22,178 nucleotides of DNA from DATAEK01 sp036258055. Lineage in GTDB: Bacteria > Acidobacteriota > Vicinamibacteria > Vicinamibacterales > 2-12-FULL-66-21. The notes beneath the pieces were generated by a model that searched no databases, was not told the origin of the DNA, and worked only from the letters and a program-made list of their open reading frames with translations. Location: NCBI GenBank assembly GCA_036258055.1, contig DATAEK010000036.1, positions 1 through 22,178 on the forward strand. The letters run 5' to 3'. Positions 1 to 7,839 of the stretch are shown here, in pieces (the first letter of the stretch is position 1; each line of letters starts with the position of its first letter). The translations under genes were made by a program, and so were the position numbers.

Positions 1-399
1 CGCTTTCACACCGCCCACAAGATGTCACTGCTCGCGCACTCGACCACGGCGTATCAAGAGCTCGGCCGGCTGGTGGCGCGAGCCAGCAAGCTCCCGCGGC
101 ACGAACTTCGCGATCGCTACGAGCGCGACTTCATGGCCGCGTTGTCTCTCATGGCCACAACGAGACGGCATACGAATGTGCTGATGCACATGGCCGGGCA
201 CCTGAAGAAGCTCCTGGACGCCGACTCCAGACGCGAGCTGCAGGAAACGATCGACGAATACCGTCGCGGCCTCGTGCCGCTGGTCGTTCCTCTCACCCTC
301 ATCCGACATCACGTCAGGCAGAACGCGGTTGACTACCTCTTTGGACAGGTTTACCTCCAGCCGCACCCTCGCGAGCTGATGTTGCGCAACCATGTCTGA
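1..399 (+). CDS. DUF1722 / YbgA-family protein, 3' part (5' end outside window)
   Basis: The reading frame is open from the first base. It begins with the residues RFHTAHKM, so the ATG at 22 is an internal Met and the gene starts upstream of the window. The visible 132 residues match the DUF1722 (YbgA) pattern: FHTAHK followed by LLAHS and YQELGRLVA at the front, a helical middle, and a YLQPHPRELMLRNHV ending. In many bacteria this domain follows a DUF523 domain in one polypeptide; whether that holds here cannot be seen. The biochemical role of the family is unsettled. The last 8 bases overlap the next gene (fdhD) in another frame, which suggests translational coupling. Family call is confident; function is not assigned. 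Confidence 0.88.
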   Translation, partial: RFHTAHKMSLLAHSTTAYQELGRLVARASKLPRHELRDRYERDFMAALSLMATTRRHTNVLMHMAGHLKKLLDADSRRELQETIDEYRRGLVPLVVPLTLIRHHVRQNAVDYLFGQVYLQPHPRELMLRNHV

Positions 400-1213
400 A
401 TCGATGCTTCGACGCGTACCGGTGACCCGCGTTGGTAGGACGGGTCTGCCCGAGGATGCCGCCGCGATCGAGGAGCCGCTCGAGATCCGGTTACATGGCA
501 CGCCGTTCGCTGTCATCATGCGGACACCCGGCGACGACCGGGCGTTGGCTGCAGGCTTTCTGCTGTCCGAGGGTGTGATCAGGACTGCTGGCGACGTCGG
601 CGCCGTCGAGCACTGCAGGCATCCCCATCATCCCGAGTCGCACAACGTCGTGGACGTCTACCTCCTGGGTGAGGCGGCGAAAACGCTACCCGAACGGCTC
701 GACGAGCGGCGCAAGGTCACGACCACCTCCTCGTGCGGCTTGTGCGGGCGCGTGACCATCGATTCCTTGAAGCTGCGGGCCGAACCGCTGGCGGTGACCT
801 GGACGATGACGAGTGGCGTCGCCGCAAGACTGCCTGCGGAGCTGCGCACGCGTCAGGGCACGTTCGCGGAAACCGGCGGGCTGCACGGCGCTGGCCTCTT
901 CACGCCGGCGGGCGCGCACGTTCGATCCGCGGAGGATGTCGGGCGCCATAGCGCCGTCGACAAAGTGATCGGCGGCATGCTGCTCGACGATCGGCTGCCT
1001 CTCAACGACTACGCGCTCGTCGTCAGCGGGCGGACGTCGTTCGAGATCGTGCAGAAAGCGTGGATCGCGGGGGCCGGCCTCATCTGCGCTGTGTCCGCAC
1101 CGACGAGCCTGGCGATCGACCTCGCGACCGAGGCGGGAATCACGCTGCTCGGGTTCACCCGCGATGGCGGGTTCAACGTCTACTCACATCCGGAACGGAT
1201 CGGGAACATCTGA
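392..1213 (+). CDS. fdhD: Formate dehydrogenase accessory sulfurtransferase FdhD
   Basis: FdhD passes sulfur from the cysteine desulfurase IscS to the molybdenum/tungsten cofactor of formate dehydrogenases, which need it for activity. The 273-residue product has normal family length. It carries the conserved cysteine pair in TTSSCGLCGR (Cys115 and Cys118), preceded by the typical DDRALAAGFLLSEG segment. The later segments GGLHGAGLF, EDVGRHSAVDKVIG and LVVSGRTSFEIVQKAW are also characteristic. The ATG at 392 lies inside the end of the DUF1722 gene; no clear Shine-Dalgarno is visible, fitting coupled translation. A second in-frame ATG lies at 404. No formate dehydrogenase structural gene is in the window, so the client enzyme must be encoded elsewhere. 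Confidence 0.95.
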   Translation: MSESMLRRVPVTRVGRTGLPEDAAAIEEPLEIRLHGTPFAVIMRTPGDDRALAAGFLLSEGVIRTAGDVGAVEHCRHPHHPESHNVVDVYLLGEAAKTLPERLDERRKVTTTSSCGLCGRVTIDSLKLRAEPLAVTWTMTSGVAARLPAELRTRQGTFAETGGLHGAGLFTPAGAHVRSAEDVGRHSAVDKVIGGMLLDDRLPLNDYALVVSGRTSFEIVQKAWIAGAGLICAVSAPTSLAIDLATEAGITLLGFTRDGGFNVYSHPERIGNI

Positions 1214-1220
1214 TAGTTTT

Positions 1221-1262
1221 CGGCGCTCGGCGCTGTGGTCCGGCTGAAGCCGGACACTACAG
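1221..1262. repeat. Composite intergenic repeat: heptamer x2 plus REP-like palindrome
   Basis: Just after fdhD there are two exact copies of CGGCGCT (1221-1234). They are followed by a near-perfect palindrome, GTCCGGCT-GA-AGCCGGAC (1238-1255), with imperfect extension on both sides (CTGT on the left, ACAG on the right, to about 1262). The hairpin could act as a transcript end for fdhD, but no T-run follows. A partly related sequence in mirrored order lies after the VKOR gene (1763-1806). It resembles dispersed REP-type elements; copy number elsewhere in the genome cannot be seen here. Confidence 0.6.
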
Positions 1263-1304
1263 ACGCGGGTTGATCTGAGCCGGCACCAACTGAACACCCG
1301 CCTT

Positions 1305-1715
1305 GTGACAATGACCATTCTGATTTGGCTGTCTTTGGCAGGAGGACTGTGCGCGTCGGTCGCGGCGTTGTACGGCCATTACCGCGTTCTCCCCGCCTGG
1401 CTGACGGGGCCCGAGATTTGCCGGCTCGAAGATGGAGGTTGCACTGTGCTGTTTCGCAGCCCGCGCTCGGCGCTGCTTGGCGTGCCGAACGCGGCGCTCG
1501 GACTGATCCTCTATGTTCTGCTTGCGATTGGACTGGTGATTGGCTGGCCGCCAATGGTCCTTTTCGTGATGACCGTTCCCGCGGTCGCGATGAGTGGATT
1601 TCTCGGCTGGAGTTTGATCGCAAACGGACACGAATGTCGGATCTGCTGGACCGGTCACATATCGAACGCCGTGCTCTTCCTGACGACGGCGGCGAGAGCC
1701 TTTGCCGGTCAGTAA
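1305..1715 (+). CDS. Vitamin K epoxide reductase (VKOR) family membrane protein
   Basis: Bacterial VKOR homologues reoxidise periplasmic DsbA-type proteins and pass electrons to quinones. The 136-residue product has about four hydrophobic segments. It shows the expected cysteine layout: a loop pair (Cys39 and Cys46 in ICRLEDGGC), the SPRSALLGVPNAALGLILY segment, and the active-site CxxC (Cys110-Arg-Ile-Cys113). No thioredoxin-like domain is fused, so a separate DsbA partner is expected but none lies nearby. The start may be GTG at 1305 or ATG two codons later at 1311. The gene sits alone between two short-repeat stretches, and it converges on nei. Confidence 0.87.
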   Translation: MTMTILIWLSLAGGLCASVAALYGHYRVLPAWLTGPEICRLEDGGCTVLFRSPRSALLGVPNAALGLILYVLLAIGLVIGWPPMVLFVMTVPAVAMSGFLGWSLIANGHECRICWTGHISNAVLFLTTAARAFAGQ

Positions 1716-1740
1716 TGGCCAATACTGCGGTTGCGTCAGG

Positions 1741-1761
1741 CTCCAACAAGAGCCGTTGGAG
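1741..1761 (+). terminator. Hairpin downstream of the VKOR gene
   Basis: Perfect 7-bp inverted repeat CTCCAAC / GTTGGAG with a 7-base loop, 25 bases after the VKOR stop codon and between convergent genes. There is no T-run, so it is a terminator candidate only. Confidence 0.4.
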
Positions 1762-1762
1762 G

Positions 1763-1806
1763 GTCCGGCTTGAGCCATACTTCTTCGAACGCCGAACGCC
1801 GAACGC
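1763..1806. repeat. Degenerate REP-like half and CGAACGC heptamer x3
   Basis: GTCCGGCTTGAGCC (from 1764) matches the left arm and loop of the palindrome at 1238-1255 but lacks the full right arm. It is followed by three exact tandem copies of CGAACGC (1786-1806), the reverse complement of a CGGCGTT-type heptamer. The order is the mirror image of the element before the VKOR gene. It lies directly after the stop of nei on the other strand. Confidence 0.6.
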
Positions 1807-1808
1807 CG

Positions 1809-2639
1809 CTAAACTTGCCCCTGACACTTCGAGCACCAATACGTCAACCGTGCGTCGGGACCCTGCGCGCGCACGCTGATTGACGTTCCGCATTTGCGGC
1901 ACGGCAGCCGGCCGCGGCCGTACACCCACAGGCGCTCGGATGGATCCGCGCGTCGAGTCGTCCGGCGATACCCCGTGTAGGTCGTCATCGGCATGAGGCC
2001 GTCGGACACGTTGGCTCTCAGAAGCTTGACGCCGGTTTCGATCAGGCAGGTAAGTCGTTCGTCCGACAACGCCGCGACCCGGTCGAACGGGTTTACCCCG
2101 CAGGCGAACAGGACCTCGGACTTGTAGACGTTGCCGATTCCCGCGATCGCGCGCTGGTCGAGCAGCGCGTCGGCGATCGCCAGCGTTCCACGCGCCTTGA
2201 GTCGCGCGAGCGCGGACGCCATGTCGACGTCATCCGCGAGAAGATCGGGTCCAAGCTTCCGCAGCTCGTCGTGACGTTTCAGATCCGCTCCGCGTAGGAA
2301 CTCCGCGACTGGGATGTTGAAGCCGACTGCCTCGAAATCAGCCGTGGCGACCAGCACCCGCATGTCACGCCGAGGCTTCCTCCACCGTTCGCCGAACCGG
2401 TAGATGTGCCAGCTCCCGTTCATCTTCATGTGGGTGCGCAGTACGAGATCGCCGGAGAACTGCATCAGCAGGTGTTTGCCGACCGACGAAACGCTCTCGA
2501 CGAGACGTCCCGTGATCGGATGGTCTTCGTGGATGCGGGTGAGCGCGGGCAGGACCGACTCGAAACGGACGACCGGCTTTCCAGCGAGCGCGCGATTGAG
2601 CGTGCGCGCCGCGCGGAAGATGGTGTCCCCTTCAGGCAT
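1809..2639 (-). CDS. nei: Endonuclease VIII-type DNA glycosylase/AP lyase (Fpg/Nei family)
   Basis: This enzyme removes oxidised bases from DNA and cleaves the abasic site by beta/delta elimination. The mature N-terminus PEGDTI supplies the catalytic proline and glutamate (residues 2 and 3). SVGKHLLMQF contains the conserved lysine (Lys55). The helix-two-turn-helix region reads AIAGIGNVYKSEVLFACGVNPF. The C-terminal zinc finger has the four cysteines 247, 250, 269 and 272 (CRKC and CSKC). PEGDT favours Nei over Fpg/MutM, in the style of the actinobacterial Nei2 group. The 276-residue length is normal. Its ATG overlaps the end of lhr by 8 bases, so the two genes are almost certainly one transcription and translation unit. 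Confidence 0.93.
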   Translation of the reverse strand: MPEGDTIFRAARTLNRALAGKPVVRFESVLPALTRIHEDHPITGRLVESVSSVGKHLLMQFSGDLVLRTHMKMNGSWHIYRFGERWRKPRRDMRVLVATADFEAVGFNIPVAEFLRGADLKRHDELRKLGPDLLADDVDMASALARLKARGTLAIADALLDQRAIAGIGNVYKSEVLFACGVNPFDRVAALSDERLTCLIETGVKLLRANVSDGLMPMTTYTGYRRTTRRADPSERLWVYGRGRLPCRKCGTSISVRAQGPDARLTYWCSKCQGQV

Positions 2640-5600
2640 GCCGCCGCATCTGGAAGCCCATCGCGGACGGACTGAAGCCGGCGTCGATGAGGTACGGCGC
2701 CAGCGGATGCTCGGACGACGGCACGCCGTTGATCTCGCCGATGAGCAGCGCGACGCGGAACTCGTCGTCTCGCGTGAGCGCGGCCAGCTTCGCGGCGAGC
2801 GCCCGGGCCGTCGTCGATCGCGCCGGCTCGTCCTCGGGCAGGAACACGAGCAGCTGACGGGCGCCGCGGCTGATGTAAGCCGCCAGGGCTCCGTTGACCA
2901 GGACCACGAGCGATCCGACCGTGCGCGTCGGCCCGCGACCGGCGTCGCCGTCCTCGGGAGCGTTGACCGGCCACTTCAGGATCGTTCCATAAGGGTTGGC
3001 GGGATCGGTCGCCGCCAGGACCGCGACCTCTGGATCCTCTGGCGGCTCTTTCAGAGAACGGAGCAGATCGAGCGCCGCAGGTAATGCGAACTGGGTCGCG
3101 CCAACGCCGCCAACGAAGTAGCCGCGACGGATCCGTCCGGCGTCCTCCATCGCCTTGAGGACGTCGTACACGGCGCTGAAGCCGCCGAAGATGCCTTCGG
3201 CGGCCGCGACTTCGCGCGTCAGGACGCCGTAGCGCGAGAGCAGCTGTTGCGCGGTCGCCGTCGACCACTCCGTCGCCGATACGCTGCGAGCGCTCCGATC
3301 GACGAGCAGCGACCATCGTCCTTCAGCCGCGGGCGGGGCGACGCGGCGGCTCCGGAACGATCGGCTCGATGCCGTCTTTCGCGAGCGACGCTCGGGCGGC
3401 TGCGTGAACGCACGCAGCGCATGGAAGGTGTCGTTGGTGAGGGCCCCCTGCCACACGAGGTTCCAGAGTGCGTCGACGGTCTCGCTCGGGTATCCGGCAC
3501 CGGCTGCCTCATGAATCGCCGCGAAAAACGAGGCGCCGTGGTCGCGGAGGTGCTCGAGGATGGCGCGTTCGCGCGGCGGGACGTCGTTCAGCGACGGCAC
3601 GCGGCGGAGGCGCGGAAAGCTGTCCGTCAGGTAGAGCGCGAGCCGGCCGTCGCGGTCACCGAGCGGTTCGACACCGCACCAGACGACCTCGCCCCCGGCC
3701 GTCAAGGCGTCGAGATCTGACGGCGAGTATCCGGCGACGCGCGAGGCGAGGATCTCGCTCTCGAAAATGGACGCGGCGAGCGGTGCACCTTGCAGGTTAT
3801 CGACGGCATCGAGCAAGGCATCAAGGCCCGCGCGACGTCGCGCGACGCCCTGCCAGTTGACCAGGAGCCTGCCCAAGACCGGTGCGTCGACCGGTTCAAC
3901 CTGTCGGCGAACCTTCGCGAGCGACTTGCGTCGGATCGACTGGAGCACCTCCGGGTCGCACCACTCGCGCCCGGCACCGCCCGGTCTGAACTCTCCTTCG
4001 AGCAGTCGCCCGGATCCGGTGAGGTCTTTCAGCATCGTCTCGGCCGTCGCGCGCCCCAGCGCGTAACGTTCCGCGAACTCGAGCGTCGTGAACGGTCCAT
4101 GCGTACGCGCATACCGCCGCGCGAGATCCTGCGGCGCGTTCGGCGATCGCTCCAGCAATGATTCGGGTAGACCTGGAGGCAGCGGAACACCGAGCGCGTC
4201 GCGATAGCGTCCCGCGTACTCGACCGGAATGAATCGCGGTGTACCGCCGATGGCGATCCGCAGCGCCCGGCGTGCCTGCACCAGCACGTCGATCGCCGTA
4301 GCAGCCTCGAGCGTCACGCGCGCGGCGAGCTCCTCGGATGTCAGATCGCCGAGCCTGAGCAGCAGATCGTGTACGCCGTCGGCATGCTTCGGGTGGTAGA
4401 TCGGATCGAGTTGCTGGAGTTGCCGCTCGACCTCCGCGAGCGCGTCCGGATCGAGCAGTTCACGCAGCTCGGCTTCGCCGAGCAGTTCGCGAAGCTGCGA
4501 CTGATCGATGGCCAGCGCCTGCGCGCGGCGTTCGGCGAGCGGCGCGTCCCCGTCGTAGATGTAGTTCGCGACGTAGCCGAAGAGCAGCGCCGACGCAAAG
4601 GGCGACGGCATTGTCGAATCGACCGTGACCGGCTTGATCTCGCGCCGCTCGATTCGCTTCAGCGTCTCCACCAGGGCCGGCATGTCGAAGACGTCGCGCA
4701 GACACTCGCGGTAGGTCTCGAGGAGCATCGGAAACGATCCGAACTTCGCCGCCACGCCGAGCAGATCCGCCGCGCGTTTTCGCTGTTGCCAGAGCGGCGT
4801 CCTGCCTCCCGGCCGGCGTTTCGGCAACAGCAGCGCTCGGCCGGCGGCCTCACGGAATTTCGCCGCGAAGAGGGCCGTCGCGCCAAGCTGGCGCAAGACG
4901 AGGGCCTCGGCTTCGTCTGATGCCGGTAGCATCAGCTTCGGATCCGGTGGGCTGTCCGTCTCCGGGAAGCGCACGACGAATCCGTCGTCGGTCCACATCG
5001 TTTCGACGTCGCCGCCAGTCTCGGCACGCGCGCGCTCGACGACGGCCATGGCCCAGGGCGCATGAATGCGGCCGCCGAACGGCGTGAGCACGCAGATCCG
5101 CCAGTCGCCCAGCTCGTCACGGCACCGCTCGATGAGGATGGTGCGATCGTCGGGCACGGCGCCCGCGGCTGCCGCCTGATCCGAGAGGTAGCGGACCAGG
5201 TTCTCCGCTGCCTGACGATCGAGGTCGTGATGACGCACGAGCCGTTCAATGGCGCCGCCCGGGGGCATCTGCCGGAGCGTGCGTACCATCTCCCCGATGT
5301 ACCGCCCGAGTTCGAGCGGCCGGCCGGCCGCGTCCGCCCTCCAGAACGGCATCTTGCCGGGCTCGCCGGGGGCTGGTGACACGAGGACGCGGTCGTGTGT
5401 GATCTGCTCGATCCGCCAGGTCGATGCGCCGAGGAGAAACGTCTCGCCGACGCGGCTCTCGAACACCATCTCTTCGTCGAGTTCCCCGACTCTCGCGGCA
5501 GGACCGCGCTCCCCGATCAAGAAAACGCCGTAGAGCCCGCGATCTGGGATCGTGCCGCCGTTGATCACGGCAACACGCTTGGAGCCCTCGCGAGCGGTCG

Positions 5601-7245
5601 CGGTGTTCTTCAGCCGGTCCCAGGTCAATCTCGGCCTCAGGTCCGCGAAGTCGTCGGACGGGTACCTGCCGGAGAGCATGTCGAGCACGCCGTCGAACGC
5701 GCCGCGGCTCAACTCGGCGAACGGCGCAGCCTGGCGGATCGTGGAATAGAGGGCGTCGACGTTCCACTCGTCCATCGACACCATGGCGACGATCTGCTGT
5801 GCGAGGACGTCGAGCGGATTGCGCGGATACCGTGTCGACTCGATTCGCGCTTCGTGCATAGCGCGCGTCACCGCCGCACACGCCACGAGATCGCCGCGGA
5901 ACTTGGGCACAATCACGCCCCGGCTGGCTTCGCCAATCGTGTGACCTGCGCGACCGATTCGCTGCATGCCACTCGCGACCGATGGGGGCGCCTCAATCTG
6001 CACGACGAGATCGATCGCGCCCATGTCGATGCCCAGCTCGAGCGACGATGTCGCCACCAGGCCGCGAAGTTGACCGGCTTTGAGCCGATCCTCGACTTCG
6101 ATCCGCTGCGCGCGTGCGAGAGAGCCGTGATGCGAGCGAACGAGGACTTCACCCGCGAGCTCGTTGAGCGCCGCGGCGAGCCGCTCCGCGATTCGCCGGC
6201 TGTTGACGAAAATCAGCGTCGATCGATGGGCGAGGACGAGCTCGAGAAGGCGCGGATGGATCGCGGTCCAGATGGAGCTCCGTACGGGTCCCTGAGACGC
6301 TGGTCCACTTGGAATCTCCTCGATCTGCCCGATCTTCGCCATGTCCTCGACCGGTACCTCGATTGTCAGGTCGAGCCGTTTCTTTTCCGACGTATTGACA
6401 ATCGTGACCGGCCGAAACGCCGCCGATTCCGGGCCGTCGGCCGTGAACTCATCGTGGATGACATCGTCGGGATCCGCGGTCGCGAGTGGCGACCGTGACC
6501 CCTTCGTCTTCCCGATTGCTGCCGTGACTTTTCGGCGTTCGCTCTTCGCTTCGCGTGGAACCGATCGTTGACGTCCACCGAGGAAGCGCGCGACCTCATC
6601 GAGTGGGCGCTGAGTCGCCGACAGCCCGATCCGCTGGAGGCTGCGTTCGGCCTGCTGGTCGCGCAGAGTCTGAGCGCGTTCGAGCGAGAGGGCGAGGTGC
6701 GCCCCGCGTTTCGTCGGCACCAGCGCATGTATCTCGTCGACGATGACGGTGTCGATCGACCGCAGCGCCTCGCGTGCGTTCGACGTCAGCAGAAGATAGA
6801 GCGACTCCGGCGTCGTGATCAGGATGTCCGCGGGCTCACGCTGGAAGCGCGCGCGCTCGATGGCCGGTGTGTCGCCGGTCCGAATGGCGATCGCCGGCGC
6901 GTGATAGGTGTCGCCGCGCGCGGCCGCCCGGTTCGCGATGCCCGCGAGCGGGGCGCGCAGATTCCGTTCGATGTCGACCGCCAGCGCCTTGAGCGGGGAG
7001 ATGTACAAGACCCTGCACCGCCGAGCGGGTGGCGGCTGCGGGTCGAACATCAGACGATTGATGCACCACAGGAACGCCGTCAGCGTCTTGCCGCTGCCCG
7101 TAGGCGCGAGGATCAGCGTCGATTCCCCGTTGGCGATCGCCGGCCAGCCCTGGCTCTGCGGTGGCGTCGGCGCTGCGAACGAGCTGCGAAACCACTCGGC
7201 GACGGCCGGATGAAAGAGCTCGAGCACGTCGGGTCGCTTTGCCAC
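2632..7245 (-). CDS. lhr: Lhr-family DEAD/DEAH-box DNA repair helicase
   Basis: The 1537-residue protein matches the length of full-size bacterial Lhr. Lhr is an ATP-dependent 3'-5' DNA translocase and helicase linked to DNA repair. Visible helicase motifs are the Q-motif area PTPPQSQGW, Walker A APTGSGKT (about 47-54), DEIH (170-173), SAT (209-211), STLIFVNSR, TSSLELGIDMG and QRIGRAGH (428-435). The long C-terminal half has the winged-helix style of the Lhr C-terminal domain (GPFTTLEFAERYALG, LLSRYGVLTREVAAAEGIFGGFSAVYDVLKAMEDAGRIRRGYFV). A charged stretch at about 224-290, after motif III, looks like a variable linker. The start is GTG at 7245. The nearby TAGAAT about 8 bases upstream could be a -10 box, but this is weak. 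It is followed with overlap by nei. Confidence 0.95.
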   Translation of the reverse strand: MAKRPDVLELFHPAVAEWFRSSFAAPTPPQSQGWPAIANGESTLILAPTGSGKTLTAFLWCINRLMFDPQPPPARRCRVLYISPLKALAVDIERNLRAPLAGIANRAAARGDTYHAPAIAIRTGDTPAIERARFQREPADILITTPESLYLLLTSNAREALRSIDTVIVDEIHALVPTKRGAHLALSLERAQTLRDQQAERSLQRIGLSATQRPLDEVARFLGGRQRSVPREAKSERRKVTAAIGKTKGSRSPLATADPDDVIHDEFTADGPESAAFRPVTIVNTSEKKRLDLTIEVPVEDMAKIGQIEEIPSGPASQGPVRSSIWTAIHPRLLELVLAHRSTLIFVNSRRIAERLAAALNELAGEVLVRSHHGSLARAQRIEVEDRLKAGQLRGLVATSSLELGIDMGAIDLVVQIEAPPSVASGMQRIGRAGHTIGEASRGVIVPKFRGDLVACAAVTRAMHEARIESTRYPRNPLDVLAQQIVAMVSMDEWNVDALYSTIRQAAPFAELSRGAFDGVLDMLSGRYPSDDFADLRPRLTWDRLKNTATAREGSKRVAVINGGTIPDRGLYGVFLIGERGPAARVGELDEEMVFESRVGETFLLGASTWRIEQITHDRVLVSPAPGEPGKMPFWRADAAGRPLELGRYIGEMVRTLRQMPPGGAIERLVRHHDLDRQAAENLVRYLSDQAAAAGAVPDDRTILIERCRDELGDWRICVLTPFGGRIHAPWAMAVVERARAETGGDVETMWTDDGFVVRFPETDSPPDPKLMLPASDEAEALVLRQLGATALFAAKFREAAGRALLLPKRRPGGRTPLWQQRKRAADLLGVAAKFGSFPMLLETYRECLRDVFDMPALVETLKRIERREIKPVTVDSTMPSPFASALLFGYVANYIYDGDAPLAERRAQALAIDQSQLRELLGEAELRELLDPDALAEVERQLQQLDPIYHPKHADGVHDLLLRLGDLTSEELAARVTLEAATAIDVLVQARRALRIAIGGTPRFIPVEYAGRYRDALGVPLPPGLPESLLERSPNAPQDLARRYARTHGPFTTLEFAERYALGRATAETMLKDLTGSGRLLEGEFRPGGAGREWCDPEVLQSIRRKSLAKVRRQVEPVDAPVLGRLLVNWQGVARRRAGLDALLDAVDNLQGAPLAASIFESEILASRVAGYSPSDLDALTAGGEVVWCGVEPLGDRDGRLALYLTDSFPRLRRVPSLNDVPPRERAILEHLRDHGASFFAAIHEAAGAGYPSETVDALWNLVWQGALTNDTFHALRAFTQPPERRSRKTASSRSFRSRRVAPPAAEGRWSLLVDRSARSVSATEWSTATAQQLLSRYGVLTREVAAAEGIFGGFSAVYDVLKAMEDAGRIRRGYFVGGVGATQFALPAALDLLRSLKEPPEDPEVAVLAATDPANPYGTILKWPVNAPEDGDAGRGPTRTVGSLVVLVNGALAAYISRGARQLLVFLPEDEPARSTTARALAAKLAALTRDDEFRVALLIGEINGVPSSEHPLAPYLIDAGFSPSAMGFQMRRHA

Positions 7246-7578
7246 AACTCTCTATTCTATTGGGCGGGTGGGGCGGAGTAAGGCAGGTGGGGCAGGTGGG
7301 CAGATGGGCAATTCAGCTCAAGCCCATGTGCCCTGTCCTTCCAAGGCGCCCCACTCGCCCTACCTGCCCTACCCGCCCCACCTGCCTTACCCGCCCCACC
7401 TGCCCTACTTTCGGGCGGTGTAAACGCTCGGCTCTGATTCGCAGTAGTTCCTTGAGCATCACGACTCTCGAAGATCCCGCGGCATTTGTTGCGCGGTTGC
7501 GCTGGAATCGGGCAGAATTAGGGATCGCTCGAACAGCCCTGAGGGGAGCAGGGACCGAGTCGTCAGATACAACACATT
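7246..7578. repeat. Intergenic space with opposed 9-bp tandem repeat tracts
   Basis: This 333-base gap holds a C-rich tract of seven 9-base units (7347-7409, consensus YGCCCYACC). It also holds an opposed G-rich tract of about five less regular units (about 7262-7310). Together they form a long imperfect inverted repeat around a ~36-base core. The G-rich strand has many GGG/GGGG runs and could form quadruplex structures. The right-hand part (7410-7578) is ordinary sequence. A 44-codon TTG-started frame at 7452-7586 is open there and overlaps the next gene's ATG, but it has no visible ribosome binding site and I do not call it a gene. Confidence 0.75.
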
Positions 7579-7833
7579 ATGGGTGATTCCGGAGAAGGCC
7601 TGGTCGACGCCGAAGCGCGCATCCAGGAACAGATTGAAGAGCGGGAAGCGGAGCGGCGGCGGCGCAACAGCGGGGCAGCGAAGATAGACCCCGAGAAAGT
7701 GCGGCAGACCGAATCCTTGCGTCTAGCCCGCGCCGAGCTGGAACGTCAATCAGTCGCGACCACGCATCCCGTCCGCAGGCAGCAGATTCAGGCGGCCCTC
7801 GCCGAAATCGACAAGCGGCTCGCGGCGAACTGA
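7579..7833 (+). CDS. Small charged, probably coiled-coil protein of unknown function
   Basis: The 84-residue product is almost entirely helical and charged. A run rich in Glu, Arg and Gln (about residues 10-32, RIQEQIEEREAERRRR) and a second helix (about 45-84, ending ALAEIDKRLAAN) suggest a coiled coil or two-helix hairpin. It has no membrane segment and no recognised domain. The frame is open from an ATG at 7579 with no strong Shine-Dalgarno close by. It ends six bases before the stop of the convergent kinase gene. Support is amino-acid composition and clean length only, so the call is moderate. Confidence 0.55.
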   Translation: MGDSGEGLVDAEARIQEQIEEREAERRRRNSGAAKIDPEKVRQTESLRLARAELERQSVATTHPVRRQQIQAALAEIDKRLAAN

Positions 7834-7839
7834 CCCGCG

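Noticed and set aside
5395..6498. 367-codon plus-strand frame opposite lhr
   Set aside because: Antisense shadow; the minus-strand frame carries all the helicase motifs.
7347..7409. CRISPR array
   Set aside because: Units are nine bases, contiguous and without spacers; no cas genes in the window.
7452..7586. TTG-started 44-codon frame overlapping the ATG of the small charged ORF
   Set aside because: No ribosome binding site, weak start codon, no recognisable similarity; its first part borders repeat sequence.
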